NCBI RefSeq assembly: GCF_963082655.1
Contig: NC_081554.1
Location: 52,392,750-52,456,749 of the forward strand
Direction: 5' to 3'
Length of the DNA stretch: 64,000 nt
Source: Stomoxys calcitrans
Lineage: Eukaryota; Arthropoda; Insecta; Diptera; Muscidae
Positions 1-10,629 of this stretch are shown here, piece after piece (within the stretch, counting starts at the first letter, position 1; each line of letters begins with the position of its first letter). Made by a program: the position numbers and the translations under genes. The notes below the pieces were generated by a model. The model was given only the letters and a program-made list of their open reading frames with translations. It was not told the origin of the DNA and did no database searches.

Positions 1-765
1 CCAGGGAAAGGGTAGTTTTAGGATCCAAGGAAAGGGTAGTTTTGGTACCTTTACCCAGGGAAATTGTGATTTTAGTATCCATTCCCCATGGAAGGGTTGG
101 TTTTAGTAACCTTTCCCTATAAAATTGCGGTTTTAGCTACCCTTTCCCTGGGGAAAGGGTAGTTTTAGTACCTTTTAGGGTAGTATTTGTGTACCCTTTA
201 GGTTAGTTTTAGTACCCTTTTCTTCAGGGAAGGGATGGTTTTAGTACCCTTTGCCCAATGAATGTACACTTTCCACAAGGAAAATACCCGTTCCCGAAGA
301 AAAGTACCCTTTCACCACGAAAAGCACCCTTTCCCCAAAGATGTAAGTACCCTTTCCACAAGAAAGGTATACTTTCTCCAAGGAAAGTAGCCTTTCTCCA
401 AGGAATGTACCCTTTTCCCAAGGAAAGTACCTTTTCCATATGAAAATACACTTTCCCATAGGAAACTACCTTTTCCCTAAGGAAAGTAGCCTTTCCCATA
501 GGAAACTACATTTTCCCTAAGAAAAGTACCCTTTCCCCAAGGAAAGTACCCTTTTCCCCGGAAAAGTACCCCTTCCCCAAGGAAAGTACCCTTTCCCCAA
601 GCAAAGTACCCCTTCCCCAAGGAAAAAAACCCTTTCACTAAGGAAAGTACCCTTTTGCCAGGAAAGTGCCCTTTCTCAAGGAGACCCTTTTTAAAGGAAC
701 CCTTTCCCCAAGGGTACTTTCCTTTTTGCAAAGGAAAGCTTTGTTTTGCAAAGGGAAGGGTAAAC
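1..765. repeat. 20-bp near-palindromic minisatellite
   Basis: From about 260 to 680 the sequence is a run of roughly 20-bp units of the form CTTTCCCCAAGGAAAGTACC, each nearly self-complementary around the CC-AA-GG centre. From 1 to 250 the same motif appears in the other phase with longer, degenerate spacers (GGGAAAGGGTAGTTTTAGTA). The array runs off the left edge. Open frames in it on both strands are low-complexity translations of the repeat and are not genes. Confidence 0.9.
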
Positions 766-1920
766 TATAACCAATTTTGTGCAAAAGAACTCGATTTTTG
801 ACAAGGTTTTTATATCCCCAATTGCTATCAGTAATGACGTTAAGAATCGCAATTTGCTTCTACTTTGAATTTAATCTTATATGCCCTGGTCGGCATAGCT
901 CAACTTATTCCTCCTCTTACTCCTATTACGTATCGCATGCCATACTGCATTTTGTTCTGAACCATACCTACCTCAATACTTTTGCAGCACCATTGACTCA
1001 CATAATAATATAGACTCTGAAACATACAAACATTCTTATGTATTTAATACTACAAAAAGTAGCAAAAAACCCTGGCTCACAATTTTTGACGCAGATAAGA
1101 ATGAGAATAAAAAAAATTTTCTGCGGCAATGAAGCCCAAGAAGAAAAAAAAACCTATTATGATTTCGGAAATTGATTACCGAATTTCAACAAAACTAAAT
1201 TAAGAAAAATATCACGCACACCACAGCTATGGTGTGATGGTATTGGGCAAACGCCATGCGAGGCACCCAGCAAACGATGGTGGTAAGACACTTTTATGAC
1301 AGCCACAAAATCCCTCCCAAAACCAGAGAAAAAAACTTAAGCAAAAATAAGAATAAAAAAACTTAACGTAGTCTCCTATGTCTGTTGTTGGTTGCTATGT
1401 CGCAGCCGCTGCTTTTATTGCTGCCTCGGTTGTTGTTATTGTTGTTACAGTGGCATAGTTGCTAAATGATTTTATTTCACAAGGGGTCCTAAGAAAACTC
1501 GATTCAAGCCTCTCTTTGCATGCAGACCATGACCCACACCAATTTTTTTGCACATGGTAGAGAGAGCAGACATACACATATACACCTAACAAAGCAAACA
1601 ACCTTCGGTTGAGCAACACATTTTCTTAGTCGCCCCCCTAGAGATATTCACCCGTTGTTCTTAACAATCTATTGACAAAGCCCAAAAACAAAACAAAAAA
1701 AGGAAATACCACCGAGCATCGCGTTTGCTGTCGCGTCATGTTGAAGCATGCCCATAGCCACAAACATATGGCAAGCTGTATGTGCATGCATTTTTATATG
1801 TAAGCCAGAAAAGCTAAGCCTTTTTGGAAGAAGCTCCAGACAGTTTAGATGAAGGAGATAATTTAAATGTAGAGGAAGATAACAAAAGGGAATGTGTCCT
1901 ATTTTCTACCAATTAATGTT
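766..1920. other. Intergenic stretch without recognised gene
   Basis: No coding or RNA gene is visible. The stretch is AT-rich with A-runs. A GTT/GCT-type trinucleotide tract lies at about 1385-1455, and its reverse frame gives an alanine- and threonine-rich low-complexity peptide. There is no clear match to the repeat families found elsewhere in the window. Confidence 0.6.
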
Positions 1921-1924
1921 GTAG

Positions 1925-1992
1925 GCTTTGATGACGCATAGGTTAACGCCTGGGTTCGAATCCTAGGGAAAACAACAGAAAAAAATTTCCGT
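1925..1992 (+). repeat. tRNA-derived SINE head fragment
   Basis: The fragment holds a perfect RNA polymerase III B-box-like motif, GGTTCGAATCC, followed by a short A-rich run. The same layout (B box, then 'acatcagaaaa') occurs in the longer SINE copies at 2168-2442 and 26404-26737. Only the head is present, so this is a truncated dead copy. Confidence 0.65.
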
Positions 1993-2167
1993 ATTGATAA
2001 TTTTTTCTCTAATGATGTTATGTAAGTCTTTAGCCTTTTGCTGACGTCATTTCTATGGTGATTCCCAACCGAGACTTAGGTCCATCACTCAATGGATTGC
2101 AAAATGTACAAGTGATGTATTTTGACGGCCAAAAAAATCGAGTTCAGTTACATTTACTGCAAAAATT

Positions 2168-2442
2168 GCAAATTTTGCCTATGAACATTCCACTAGGGAA
2201 CAGGGGCAAACTTCAAACAATGAAATTTTAAGCTCAATGATAAGGGGCTCCTTTTTATAGCCGAGTTCGAACGGCATGCCGAAGTGCGACACCTCTTTGG
2301 AGAGAAGTTTTACACGGCATAGTACCTCACAAATGTTGCCAGCATTAGGAGGGGAAAACCACCGATGAACATATTTTCTGATGGTCTCGCTAGGATTAGA
2401 ACCCAGGCGGGACATGCTAACCTCTGCGCTACGGTGGCCTCC
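2168..2442 (-). mobile_element. tRNA-derived SINE, copy 1
   Basis: Read on the minus strand, the element starts with GGAGGCCACCGTAGCGCAGA, which has an A-box-like TAGCGCAGAGG, followed by a B-box-like GGGTTCTAATCC. A body then runs through 'cggtggttttcccctccta' and 'ggctataaaaaggagcccc' to a tail near 2168. The same order is seen in the copy at 26404-26737. One B-box base is changed (GGTTCTAATCC), which may weaken promoter activity. No target duplication was identified. Confidence 0.8.
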
Positions 2443-2800
2443 TACATTTACAGCACACAGTCAGAGAACGCACAACTGACTGCCTCACTCTTTCCATATT
2501 TTCCGGAGTTCTGATGGTCCGTTGAAGTCCTTTTTTGGGTGTAGCGACACTTTCATCCTCCCTCGACAGAATCGAATTACGGCCAGGAACGGGTCTGTCA
2601 GGAGGAACTTCAAAAAGAGCGCTGTAGCACAATTCGTAGCAACAAGTCAGCGATCGTTAGAAACGAAGCTCTCGACGACGAAGGACCGCTGCTCTCCAGA
2701 CTAGAGCATGATGGCAACTGACTGGTGGGAGAAACAAACTTGGGAACTTTCCCCTCCAGATGCCCCCTTTCTCGACCCTTCAAATAAGTAGGGTTCTCTG
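2443..2800. other. Unassigned stretch
   Basis: No gene is recognised. Short frames exist on both strands (about 60-67 codons) without any family motif that I can recognise. It lies between the SINE and the minus-strand LINE remnant and may be decayed transposon sequence. Confidence 0.4.
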
Positions 2801-4620
2801 GCGCACCCTGTATCTAGCATTTCGAACCTAACCAGCAATCGATCGAGCGAGCTGTGAGATTTAACAATTTAAAAAAAAACCTTCGAAAAGCCCTTGTTAG
2901 TACTTCTGTATTCTTCTTCCCTCAGCTGCTTCAAATCCGATTTAATGTTCAATTTCAATCGGTGGGGCCTTTTTTCTCGCGAAGGCAGGTATATCCATAG
3001 AACGTTGTTTAAGATCTCATTATCAGCATTGCCTGCCGCACCTTCCTTGTATATATAGCCCTATAATTCTATATGGCTTGCAAGAAGCCAAAGGTCGTAC
3101 CGATCTTCTTCATACCTTCCCTTAATGTTCGTTTTGTCTGGAGATCACAGACTGGATCTATCCAGAAGATTTTTACCTTTTTTTTCGATATTTTCTTCGC
3201 TCTACCCTGCCACTGCGAGCTATTTGTCCAGGTTTTTTTAACTTGGCTCGCATTGCCATAAAGGGTACGCGTCCTCTATGATTATCGTCGAGAAACCTGT
3301 GGCTATTACCGTCGGGCTGTGCGCCCTTTCATTCCTTTTTAGCCCACTGTAAAGGTTTAGTGTTAGCACTATCCCAGTCCGCACATGTTGTGATCGCTCG
3401 CATTTCATGATATGGGCTAAAAAGCCACCTTGACACTGGGGATATGTAAACCACCTCGAAACTGATCTCGCATTACTTCGAGGTGAAACCTCTTGTGGCA
3501 CCTACGGCTTGCGTCTCAGTGTTGCTGCTTCCATGTGCCTTCTCCATATAGCAGTCGCGTCAAAGTCCCAGTCCGCACATGTTGTGATCGCTCGCATTTC
3601 ATGATATGGGCTAAAAAGCCACCTTGACACTGGGGATATGTAAACCACCTCGAAACTGCTCTCGCATTACTTCGAGGTAAAACCTCTTGTGGCACCTACG
3701 TCTTGCGTCTCAGTGTTGCTGCTTCCATGTGCCTTCTCCATATAGCAGTCGCGTCAAAGTCTCTTTCTTTGACCTGAGTATTCCTTTGACAAAACTTGTA
3801 ACGGCTCTCCAGCTATTCTCTCTGCTGCACATCTACGTTATTAGGATTTCTGCTGTTATTTCACCGCGCCAGCGGACAGCAGAAGAATGTGTGCTCTGCA
3901 TCATCCACCACCTCTTCTTTCTGGTATATGCAGAATGGTAAGCTGAATTTTCCTAATCTCTTTAGGTTCTTTCTGAAGTATTATTGTTGTTGTAACCACA
4001 TTTGCATGAAAAGGTAGCGATCCTCTTCAAGCTACTATAGGTGAGCAAACTCGTTTCTGTCTATAGAACCGATCGTCATGACAGCAATTGGTTATTAAAA
4101 GGCGCTTATAACTCGCCATTTCATATCGAGCATCATAGTTACTCAGTACTTAAGCTAGAACTAATTCCGTCTCTTACTGAGACTCTCTGCTCGATATTGC
4201 TGATTATACGCGACTGCAGTTGCAGTTTCTTCATATGGAGAATTCCATCATCCGCAACATGTGGATGCGCCCGGTAGCTCCCAGCTAAACTTTTCATAAT
4301 AACAATGAACACCACGCAGTTTGGACCTCCAAGTTCCAGCCCGTATGATGTTCGTTGTCATGCCTTCAGGGATGCTGAAGTATTGGTGTTCAGACATTGC
4401 CTGCGTCACATAGAAATTTATGATGCCTCTCTTTCTGTCAATCCATATTAGTAAGTCGTTGATTAACTTAAAGTTCCATCTGCCTAGTATGCCTTAGCTA
4501 CCAAATGATCCGGGTGTAGTATTGTATATCTTGCAATATGGTCTCGTGTTGGGGGCTTAGTTCGGAGACATATATTTTCTTTCGCCTCAAGCCCTGTAGG
4601 TCTATTGGCAGCATAGCGGT
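2800..4620 (-). pseudogene. Decayed LINE, C-terminal region (minus strand)
   Basis: The reverse strand of 3861-3910 translates to VDDAEHTFFCCPLAR, the cysteine/histidine segment common near the end of the ORF2 polyprotein of insect non-LTR retrotransposons (an 'AEHxxxxCP' type motif after RNase H or reverse transcriptase). Flanking frames are broken by stops and shifts. A 194-bp internal tandem duplication lies at 3371-3758. The outer limits are estimates, because the ends are not marked by target duplications that I can see. The exact LINE clade is unresolved. Confidence 0.55.
3371..3758. repeat. 194-bp tandem duplication
   Basis: Two adjacent copies (about 3371-3564 and 3565-3758) begin with 'cagtccgcacatgttgtgat' and end with 'gcagtcgcgtcaaag'. 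They differ at only a few positions (for example gaaactgAtctcg against gaaactgCtctcg). The high identity means the duplication is younger than the decayed LINE in which it lies. Confidence 0.92.
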
Positions 4621-4649
4621 AATGACAAGAACTGCGGGTTCAGACATTG

Positions 4650-4729
4650 TTCGATAAGATGACGTAACTCTAAAAGCGGTCGTCCTCTGTTCGGTAAGAT
4701 GCAGTAACTCTTAGAGCGGCCGCCTCTGT
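4650..4729. repeat. 40-bp tandem duplication
   Basis: Two adjacent 40-bp units, 'ttcgataagatgacgtaact...' and 'ttcggtaagatgcagtaact...', share the cggtcg/cggccg end and differ by a few substitutions. They precede the longer degenerate array at 4740-5420. Confidence 0.75.
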
Positions 4730-4739
4730 ACGGAAAGTA

Positions 4740-5420
4740 GTATAAAAAGAGATTGATGAAAGAACTGGACTAGTGAACGACCTAGTTCAGTGAGTTGAAA
4801 TTAGCAGATTTGGGGCTGCCATAAGCCATAGAGTTAAGGAACAAACAGAGATCTCTGAATGAACTTAACTATTGAGCTAACGAACGTGCTAGTGAACGAA
4901 ATGGTATAAAAAGAGATCTATAAAAGAACTGAACTAGTGAACGAACTTGCTCAGCAAACTGAAAAAAAAAATGATTTGGGACTGCCAATAAGTCTTCGAA
5001 TCAAGGAACAAAAAGAGATCACTGATCGAACTTAACTAGTGAGCTAACTAAACGAACTAGTTCAGTGAGCTGAAATTAGCTGATGAGTGAATAAATTCTT
5101 TAGTCCAAAAGAGATCCCTGAACTAGTGAACTAACTAAACGAACTATTTCAGTGTACGGAAATCAGCAACAATTGCTCTAATCAAGGGGCAAAAAGAAAT
5201 CGTTGACCGAACTGAACTTACTAAACGAAATGAGCTGACGTGGGGTTACCAATAATTCCTTTGGTCAAGGGACAAAAAGAAATCGTTTACCGAACTGAAC
5301 TAATGAACTAACTAAACGATCCAATACAGTGATTTAACATTAGCTGAAGTGGGCTGCCAAAATCTCCAAAATGAGATCATTGAACGAACTTTTTCAGTGA
5401 GCTGAAATTATTTGATGTGG
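4740..5420. repeat. Degenerate tandem array of about 110-150 bp
   Basis: About six diverged units share the order 'gaacgaactagttcagtgag', 'ctgaaattagctgat', 'ggggctgccaataa', 'aaaaagagatc'. Unit length varies through indels. No open frame of note. The internal GAAC/GTTC words give local inverted symmetry. Confidence 0.8.
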
Positions 5421-5854
5421 GGCTGTCAACGAGGAATCGTATATAGGAATCAATATAGGATTTGTGGACGAAATTGCTTGTACACCTGCTCAGGTCATAC
5501 TGGAAGTTTGTATACAATCCATATAGGATCGAAAATGCTATTTATTTCCATATATTATTCACTAGTTTTTACTACAACTTATCCGAATCTTAATAATTCT
5601 TATTTTAATTTTATTTCAGATCTTATTAATTGATGTTGGACTCAGGATACTTTTTTTATATGGAAAAAGGTATGAAACTAACATTCATAATTTTCTTGTT
5701 AATATTTTTTACCATAAGCTCACCGGATTATCTTTTTACATAATTTTCGAACATAAAGATACAGTTACTAAGCACCTTGAAGTTTTCCAAATCTCTAACA
5801 ACAAGTTTTGAAGTGACCTTCTTTACTTGATTTTCTACTAAAGCTTTTTTAATC
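5421..5854. other. AT-rich spacer without recognised gene
   Basis: AT-rich sequence with no recognised coding or RNA gene. The short frames present carry no family motif. Confidence 0.5.
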
Positions 5855-6332
5855 CTTTTATACCTACTCCCGAAGGATAAGGGTATATTTATTTTGTCAT
5901 TCCATTTGCAACATATCGAAATATCCATTTCCGACCCTATAAAGTATATATATTCTTGATCAGCGTAAAAATCTAAGACGATCTAGCCATGTCCGTCCGT
6001 CTGTGTCTTGAAATCATGATACAGTCTTTAAAAATAAACATATTGAACTGAAATTTTGCAAAGTTTCTTTTTTTTATCCATATGCAGGTTAAGTTCGAAG
6101 ATGGGCTATGTCCGACTATATCTTGATATAACCCCCATAAAGACCGATCTGCTGATTTTAGGTCTTAGGCCCATAAAAGGAGCATTTATTGGGCGATTTC
6201 GCTGAAATTTGAAACAGTGAGTTGTGTTAGGCTCTTCGACATCCCCTTTCAATACGGCCCAGACGGCTCATATTTGGATCATATAGACCGATCTCTCGAT
6301 TAAAGGTCTTTGGCCCTTAAAAGGCTCATTTA

Positions 6333-7619
6333 ATGTCCGATTTTGCCAAAATTTCCCGTTCAAAACGTCCTAGATCGTTTGCACTTTACGTCAACGACCT
6401 ACATGATAGTCTGGGAGGAGGCTTGAATATAGAATGGCTGAACATAAGAGTATTACTATATGCGGACGACATTGTAATTCTGGCCGACGACAAGACGGTA
6501 CTACAAAACATGATATCCAACTTAGAATACTATTGCGCAAAATGGAATCTGGAGGTTAACATGGACAAATCCAAAATAATTATTTTTCGAAACGGCGGAC
6601 GAATATCTGACCACGAAAAATGGTATTTTCACGGAGAAGCGATAGAAATTGTTTCTGAGTATAATTATCTTGGTGTTATAATTACACCGCAAATGAAATT
6701 CCAAAAGCATGTTAAAAGTCGTAATGCTCAAGCAAAAAGTGCAATAAACATGACTTGGAAAGCATTTCTTCAAAAGAAAGATATTTCCTTGAGCCAAAAA
6801 TGGAATTTATATCTGGCGGTTAGCAGATCCATACAGTCCTACTCCGCACAAGTCTGGGGATTTGGAAATTTTGAAGAAGTAGATAAGCTACAGCGTTTTT
6901 TTCTGAAACGAGTTCTGAAGCTACCCGAAAACACCCCAAATTATGCTATCGCTCTTGAAACCTGCATAGAAAATAGTCATATATATACGCTACAACTGCA
7001 TATGAAATACGTGGGCAGAACTATGTTTAAATATAATCGAGATCGACTACCGCATCAGCTATCTAAAATTCTACTGAACAAACAACTGTTCTGGGTTAAA
7101 GAATTAAATGAGTTTGACATCCACGTAATCGATGCAAGCATCAATGAAACTACCTGGAATGGAATAATAACATCGCTCACTAACCATCTAAATGCGTGCA
7201 GTCGTACAAAATATGAACAGAAGGCAACACAAAGCAACGAAAGAATTTATAAACACCTAGACTACACTAGGGGTTCTGAATATATATCCGATCGCTACAC
7301 TGAAGATGATATAACTTGGATACTAAAGGCAAGATGCGATTTGATATACCTCAATGGAAGCCAATACACTGCCAATTCTAATGAAATTACCGAATGCACA
7401 TTATGTAATATGCGAGCAAAAGAAAACATTCAGCATTTCTTAGGAATATGCCCAATACTGCGAGGATACCGGATGCAATTTTTTGGCAAAATTAGTTTAA
7501 CTGACAGAGAAATCATAGATATTCTAGATGGCAGAGGAGCCTTGGATTGGATAAACTTAGTGAAATATTTAAAAAATGCACTGAAGTATAGAAAATTAAT
7601 AATCACTGAATTCACATGA
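6333..7619 (+). CDS. LINE reverse transcriptase C-terminal part (chimeric ORF)
   Basis: Encodes 428 residues. The first 15 residues come from the host mini-me-like repeat and its target site; true LINE coding starts at the TTT codon at 6378 (F-A-L-Y-V-N-D-L). The catalytic reverse transcriptase box LLYADDIVIL lies at about residues 62-71, followed by the NYLGV thumb motif near residue 110. Near the C-terminus there is a cysteine/histidine motif, CTLCNMRAKENIQHFLGICP. The endonuclease and the N-terminal half of the reverse transcriptase are missing, so the product cannot support retrotransposition. The frame is uninterrupted, which suggests a recent insertion. No host promoter is evident. The LINE clade is not resolved (CR1/jockey-type features). 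Confidence 0.85.
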   Translation: MSDFAKISRSKRPRSFALYVNDLHDSLGGGLNIEWLNIRVLLYADDIVILADDKTVLQNMISNLEYYCAKWNLEVNMDKSKIIIFRNGGRISDHEKWYFHGEAIEIVSEYNYLGVIITPQMKFQKHVKSRNAQAKSAINMTWKAFLQKKDISLSQKWNLYLAVSRSIQSYSAQVWGFGNFEEVDKLQRFFLKRVLKLPENTPNYAIALETCIENSHIYTLQLHMKYVGRTMFKYNRDRLPHQLSKILLNKQLFWVKELNEFDIHVIDASINETTWNGIITSLTNHLNACSRTKYEQKATQSNERIYKHLDYTRGSEYISDRYTEDDITWILKARCDLIYLNGSQYTANSNEITECTLCNMRAKENIQHFLGICPILRGYRMQFFGKISLTDREIIDILDGRGALDWINLVKYLKNALKYRKLIITEFT

Positions 7620-7789
7620 AATTTAAACATAATGTTCTCTTTACCAAATCTCAAATGTTTGTATTAAATTTACCGGCTGACGACACTAAGTCAAAGCCGT
7701 ATATCTTATTTCATAATCTAATATTCGAAGTACGATTTATTTTTTAAAATGAAATGAATAAAGATACTACTACTACTACTACTACTACT
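6378..7789 (+). mobile_element. 5'-truncated LINE with 13-bp target duplication
   Basis: The insertion is bounded by acgtcctagatcg at 6365-6377 and again at 7790-7802. It starts inside a reverse transcriptase domain and ends with 'aataaagatac' followed by a run of about nine TAC units (to 7789). This is a simple-repeat 3' tail of the kind found in several insect LINEs. The 5' truncation, the 3' repeat tail and the target duplication together are diagnostic of target-primed reverse transcription. The interrupted sequence is a mini-me-like repeat. Confidence 0.93.
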
Positions 7790-8099
7790 ACGTCCTAGAT
7801 CGATCCAGATTTGGAAAAAGCTGCCTTATATACCGATTTCCCGATTTAAGGTTTTACGGCCATAATGAGTGCATTTACTGTCCGATTTCGCCGATATTTG
7901 GGACAGTGAGTTGTGTTGGGCCCTTCAAAATCTCCATTTAATTAGGGCCAGATCCTTCCAGATTTGGATGCCATATATACCGATTTCTCGATCTAAGTTT
8001 TTGGGCCGTTTATAACACGATTTTGCTGTGTTAGACTTTACGATATCCGTGTTCAAAATGACACAGACATGTCTTCATTTGGATATAGCAGCTATATAG

Positions 8100-8810
8100 C
8101 TTTTCAAAAAAAAAAAGCACATAAAATTCAGAAAAATGCATGAAATCTTTATTTGGATCGATAGTACGGTCCATATAATTTAATCGGCCGGTATCTCTCG
8201 AATAAATGCTTCAATGTTTCAAATAAATGCCTCAATGTCGCACAATTTAGGCGGCCAATTGACGTTCCCGAACGTGAAATAAAATGTTCACCAAACTCGC
8301 CTCTCGTTCATTGTTACGCGTGCTGTGTGGCGCCATCTTGTTGAAGCCACATGTCATACAAGTAGCTCTTGTATTTTGGCCAAAAAAAATTTTGGATATC
8401 ACCTCACGGTAACGCTCACCACTCACAGTTACGTTACGATTCGCATCATCTTTGAAGAAGTACGGTCCAATGATGCCACCAGCCCATAAACCGCACCTAA
8501 CTATGACTTTTTCTGGATGCATTGGTAGCTCTTGCAATGCTTCTGGTGGATCTTCACCCCAAAATTGACAATTCTGCTTATTTATTTGAGCCAAAAATGA
8601 GCTTGGTCCATAAAATGGAAGAAGCGCGCGATGAACTTTCTTAACAGAGCAAGCATTTTGATAATAAAATTCAATAATTTGCTGGCGTTGTTAGTTTGTA
8701 AGACGATTCATGGTTAAATTATAAACCAAAGTGAAGATGTTTGACAGTGAAACACAACACGAAACGTGCGTTAGCCGTGTTGCCTAAAAGATAATAGCTA
8801 AAAAAATCAC
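8100..8810 (-). pseudogene. Tc1/mariner-type transposase remnant (minus strand)
   Basis: The minus strand carries an ATG near 8712 with an N-terminal region (MNRLTN, an in-frame stop, then QRQQIIEFYYQN). It then jumps to the catalytic region (DQAHFWL, shifted) and to NKQNCQFW, ELPMHPEKV, GGIIGPYFFKDDANRNVTV (8247-8594). An internal deletion removes the rest of the DNA-binding region, and a frameshift follows ERYREVISK. The right end contains 'tgatttttttagc', close to the end of the related element at 30914-31530. The left end is not defined. It shares family with that element but is more decayed. It cannot encode an active DDE/D transposase. Confidence 0.82.
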
Positions 8811-8930
8811 CTTTCATATACCTATGTCCCGATTTATGCCTATGTCCCCATCTTAGTGCCTTTTTACTTGTTCCATGTTTCGATTTAGGCTAACCTTCAG
8901 CGTTTACTTCAGAAAACCAAATTCGAAGGA

Positions 8931-9086
8931 ATTTTAATGCGATTGTTCGTTGATATTAGAACATTAGTGAAGTATATGACGGCTCAAGGCTCTAAGTCTT
9001 GGTTCTTAATTTTAATGCGATTTCTCATTAATATTTGAACTTAAGTGAAGTAAATGACGGCTCAAACCTCTAAGTGTTGGTTCTAT
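8931..9086. repeat. 78-bp tandem duplication
   Basis: Two adjacent units begin with 'attttaatgcgatt' and contain 'agtgaagtaaatgacggctc' (first copy: agtgaagtatatgacggctc). They are roughly 85 per cent alike by eye. No coding content is recognised. Confidence 0.8.
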
Positions 9087-9498
9087 TGGAGCAGAGCTGG
9101 CAATGTGTTTTAAGAAGGATGTCTAAAGATTCAGCTGATTTTTGTATCTATATCCATCTTTATATGGGTGGAGTTAGAGTCCTGCTGCTTTAACGAAGTG
9201 AAGTCTGACTACGTTTTTGATGTTCTCTAACGAACAACAGAATTCAAACCAAAATTGTTTATTTGCTCTTGCTATGGCTTTGTTGTATTCCCTACTCTTA
9301 TCAGTGTAAGCCTGCTAGGATACGCTTTGGCCACTAACATTGAAAGATTTCGTGGATCTCTTCTTCAATATTTTAGCAGATTTTGTAGTTGAACCAGAAG
9401 ATTTTGTTAGTTGAAAAAGCGGTGGAAATGTTTGCTGAAACAGCAGCCCTTTCTTTGCTAAAAAAAGCAGTCATGTCTGCTTTCCCATTAGGTTCAGT
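9087..9498. other. Unassigned stretch
   Basis: No gene or repeat family is recognised. A short plus-strand frame continues into the inverted-repeat structure that follows, but it shows no domain motif. Confidence 0.4.
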
Positions 9499-9716
9499 CC
9501 TTGCAAAAGCTGGAATAGTTCCTATTGTTCATATGATAGGATGTCAGCCTTTGACGCTGAACCCTTGGTTTCAAACCCCGGCGAAAACATCAGAAAATGT
9601 TTTATTGGTACGTTCACCAATGTTCACCATTGGTTTCCACTAATGAATATGGGGGGAGCCGCAAAGGCGGACATCCTATCATATGAATTATCGGAGCTAT
9701 TCCAGCTTTTGCAAGG
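9499..9716. repeat. 46-bp inverted repeats around a SINE fragment
   Basis: The left arm 9499-9544 (ccttgcaaaagctggaatag...) and the right arm 9671-9716 are reverse complements with about four mismatches in 46. Between them lies a SINE head on the plus strand: 'gacgctgaaccc', a B-box-like GGTTTCAAACCCC and 'gaaaacatcagaaaatg'. The open frames crossing this structure are chance products of it. Confidence 0.85.
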
Positions 9717-9859
9717 CCAGTCCCTAAAATCCGCATTGTTCTGTACCAAAAGCAGCGATTTTGCTCGGCATGCTCTCTGCAGTGCTTGGCCTCATATTTC
9801 GTATTGGTATTGCATATCTCTACTTAGAGTCTGCGCCTGAGTTGCGCCCTAATACAGTC

Positions 9860-10620
9860 AGATCTCTAGATATTTGACCGATCTCTTGGTCTTCACCAAC
9901 ACTTCCACTGGAATATTTTTTCTTGTTAAGAGTGGCAACTCCGCCCTCTGCATCGCAAGTTGCCAGCGGTGGGAGCCCAGCCAGTGCTTAGCCTTTAACA
10001 TCACCTGCAGCAGTTTCCGCTCTGCACCTTCCGTGTATCTTAATCTGATGACTCCAGCATGTTCTACTATTATTCGGTTTGGCATTTCTGTTGGCATCAT
10101 AACTGGCATACCAAAGATCTGGTCGAAAATATGGAGCCCTGCGCCGCTCGTGATATGACCTCATATTCACACGTTCCATTTTAAGAGTTATAGATCAATA
10201 GCATGTTATGCAGTTATCTTCTCAGTATTCCCTCAGATACGCCGGTAGATACATTAAAGTCCTTTCGGAGTCACCGGAAAACCACAGACTATGTAAGGAT
10301 GTTTAATGCCTTCTTCATATCCAGTGAGGCCAAGTATGTGGCGAATCCTTTGCCTAGATGCCTCTAGTATTTCCACCACAACCAGCGTCCGAGAAAGAGT
10401 GAATCAAACTCATGCTGTTGTTGCTCAATGACACGCAGTGTTTAGGTATCATTTGTCCATAGAAACACTCTTGTTCATCGCCTTCTGGCACTCTAGATGA
10501 TCGCACTATTCTGCAGGTCGTCAGAACAAGACTTTCTAGATTATGAGTAAAATGCTGAGGTCAACTGCCAACCTTGTTCGCCACCTGGGGACACGTTCCC
10601 TAGGAGACAGATAACTTCCT
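9860..10620 (-). pseudogene. LINE reverse transcriptase fragment (minus strand)
   Basis: The minus strand of 9858-10109 reads through QRAELPLLTRKNIPVEV and ends with KRSVKYLEI. This matches the stretch after the YADD box of insect I/R1/jockey-type LINEs (a 'KTExVLLT...VKYLG' pattern). The upstream catalytic box is not seen. The sequence from about 10180 to 10620 looks like further decayed LINE sequence, but no motif confirms this. Confidence 0.55.
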
Positions 10621-10629
10621 CTGGTGACT

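Larger units (their letters stand above)
5855..8100 (+). mobile_element. Mini-me-like repeat, split by a LINE insertion
   Basis: The left part (5855-6377) begins with a 'tttttatacc...gggtatat' start, then 'ccctataaagtatatatatt', 'gatctagccatgtccgtccg' and units of the type 'gatatagcccccataaagaccgatc'. The right part (7790-8100) continues the same units. The two halves are separated by a LINE flanked by the duplicated target acgtcctagatcg. The core and the GTCC run resemble the dipteran mini-me element; assignment to it is from memory and not tested. Confidence 0.75.

Noticed and set aside
224..731. Several frames of 60-91 codons rich in G, K, F and Y
   Set aside because: Translations of the 20-bp minisatellite in different phases.
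1925..2442. Functional tRNA genes suggested by B-box motifs
   Set aside because: No complete cloverleaf or acceptor pairing; the body and copies elsewhere identify SINEs.
9389..9840. Two overlapping plus-strand frames of 84 and 99 codons
   Set aside because: They span the 46-bp inverted repeats and SINE fragment, with no recognisable motif.
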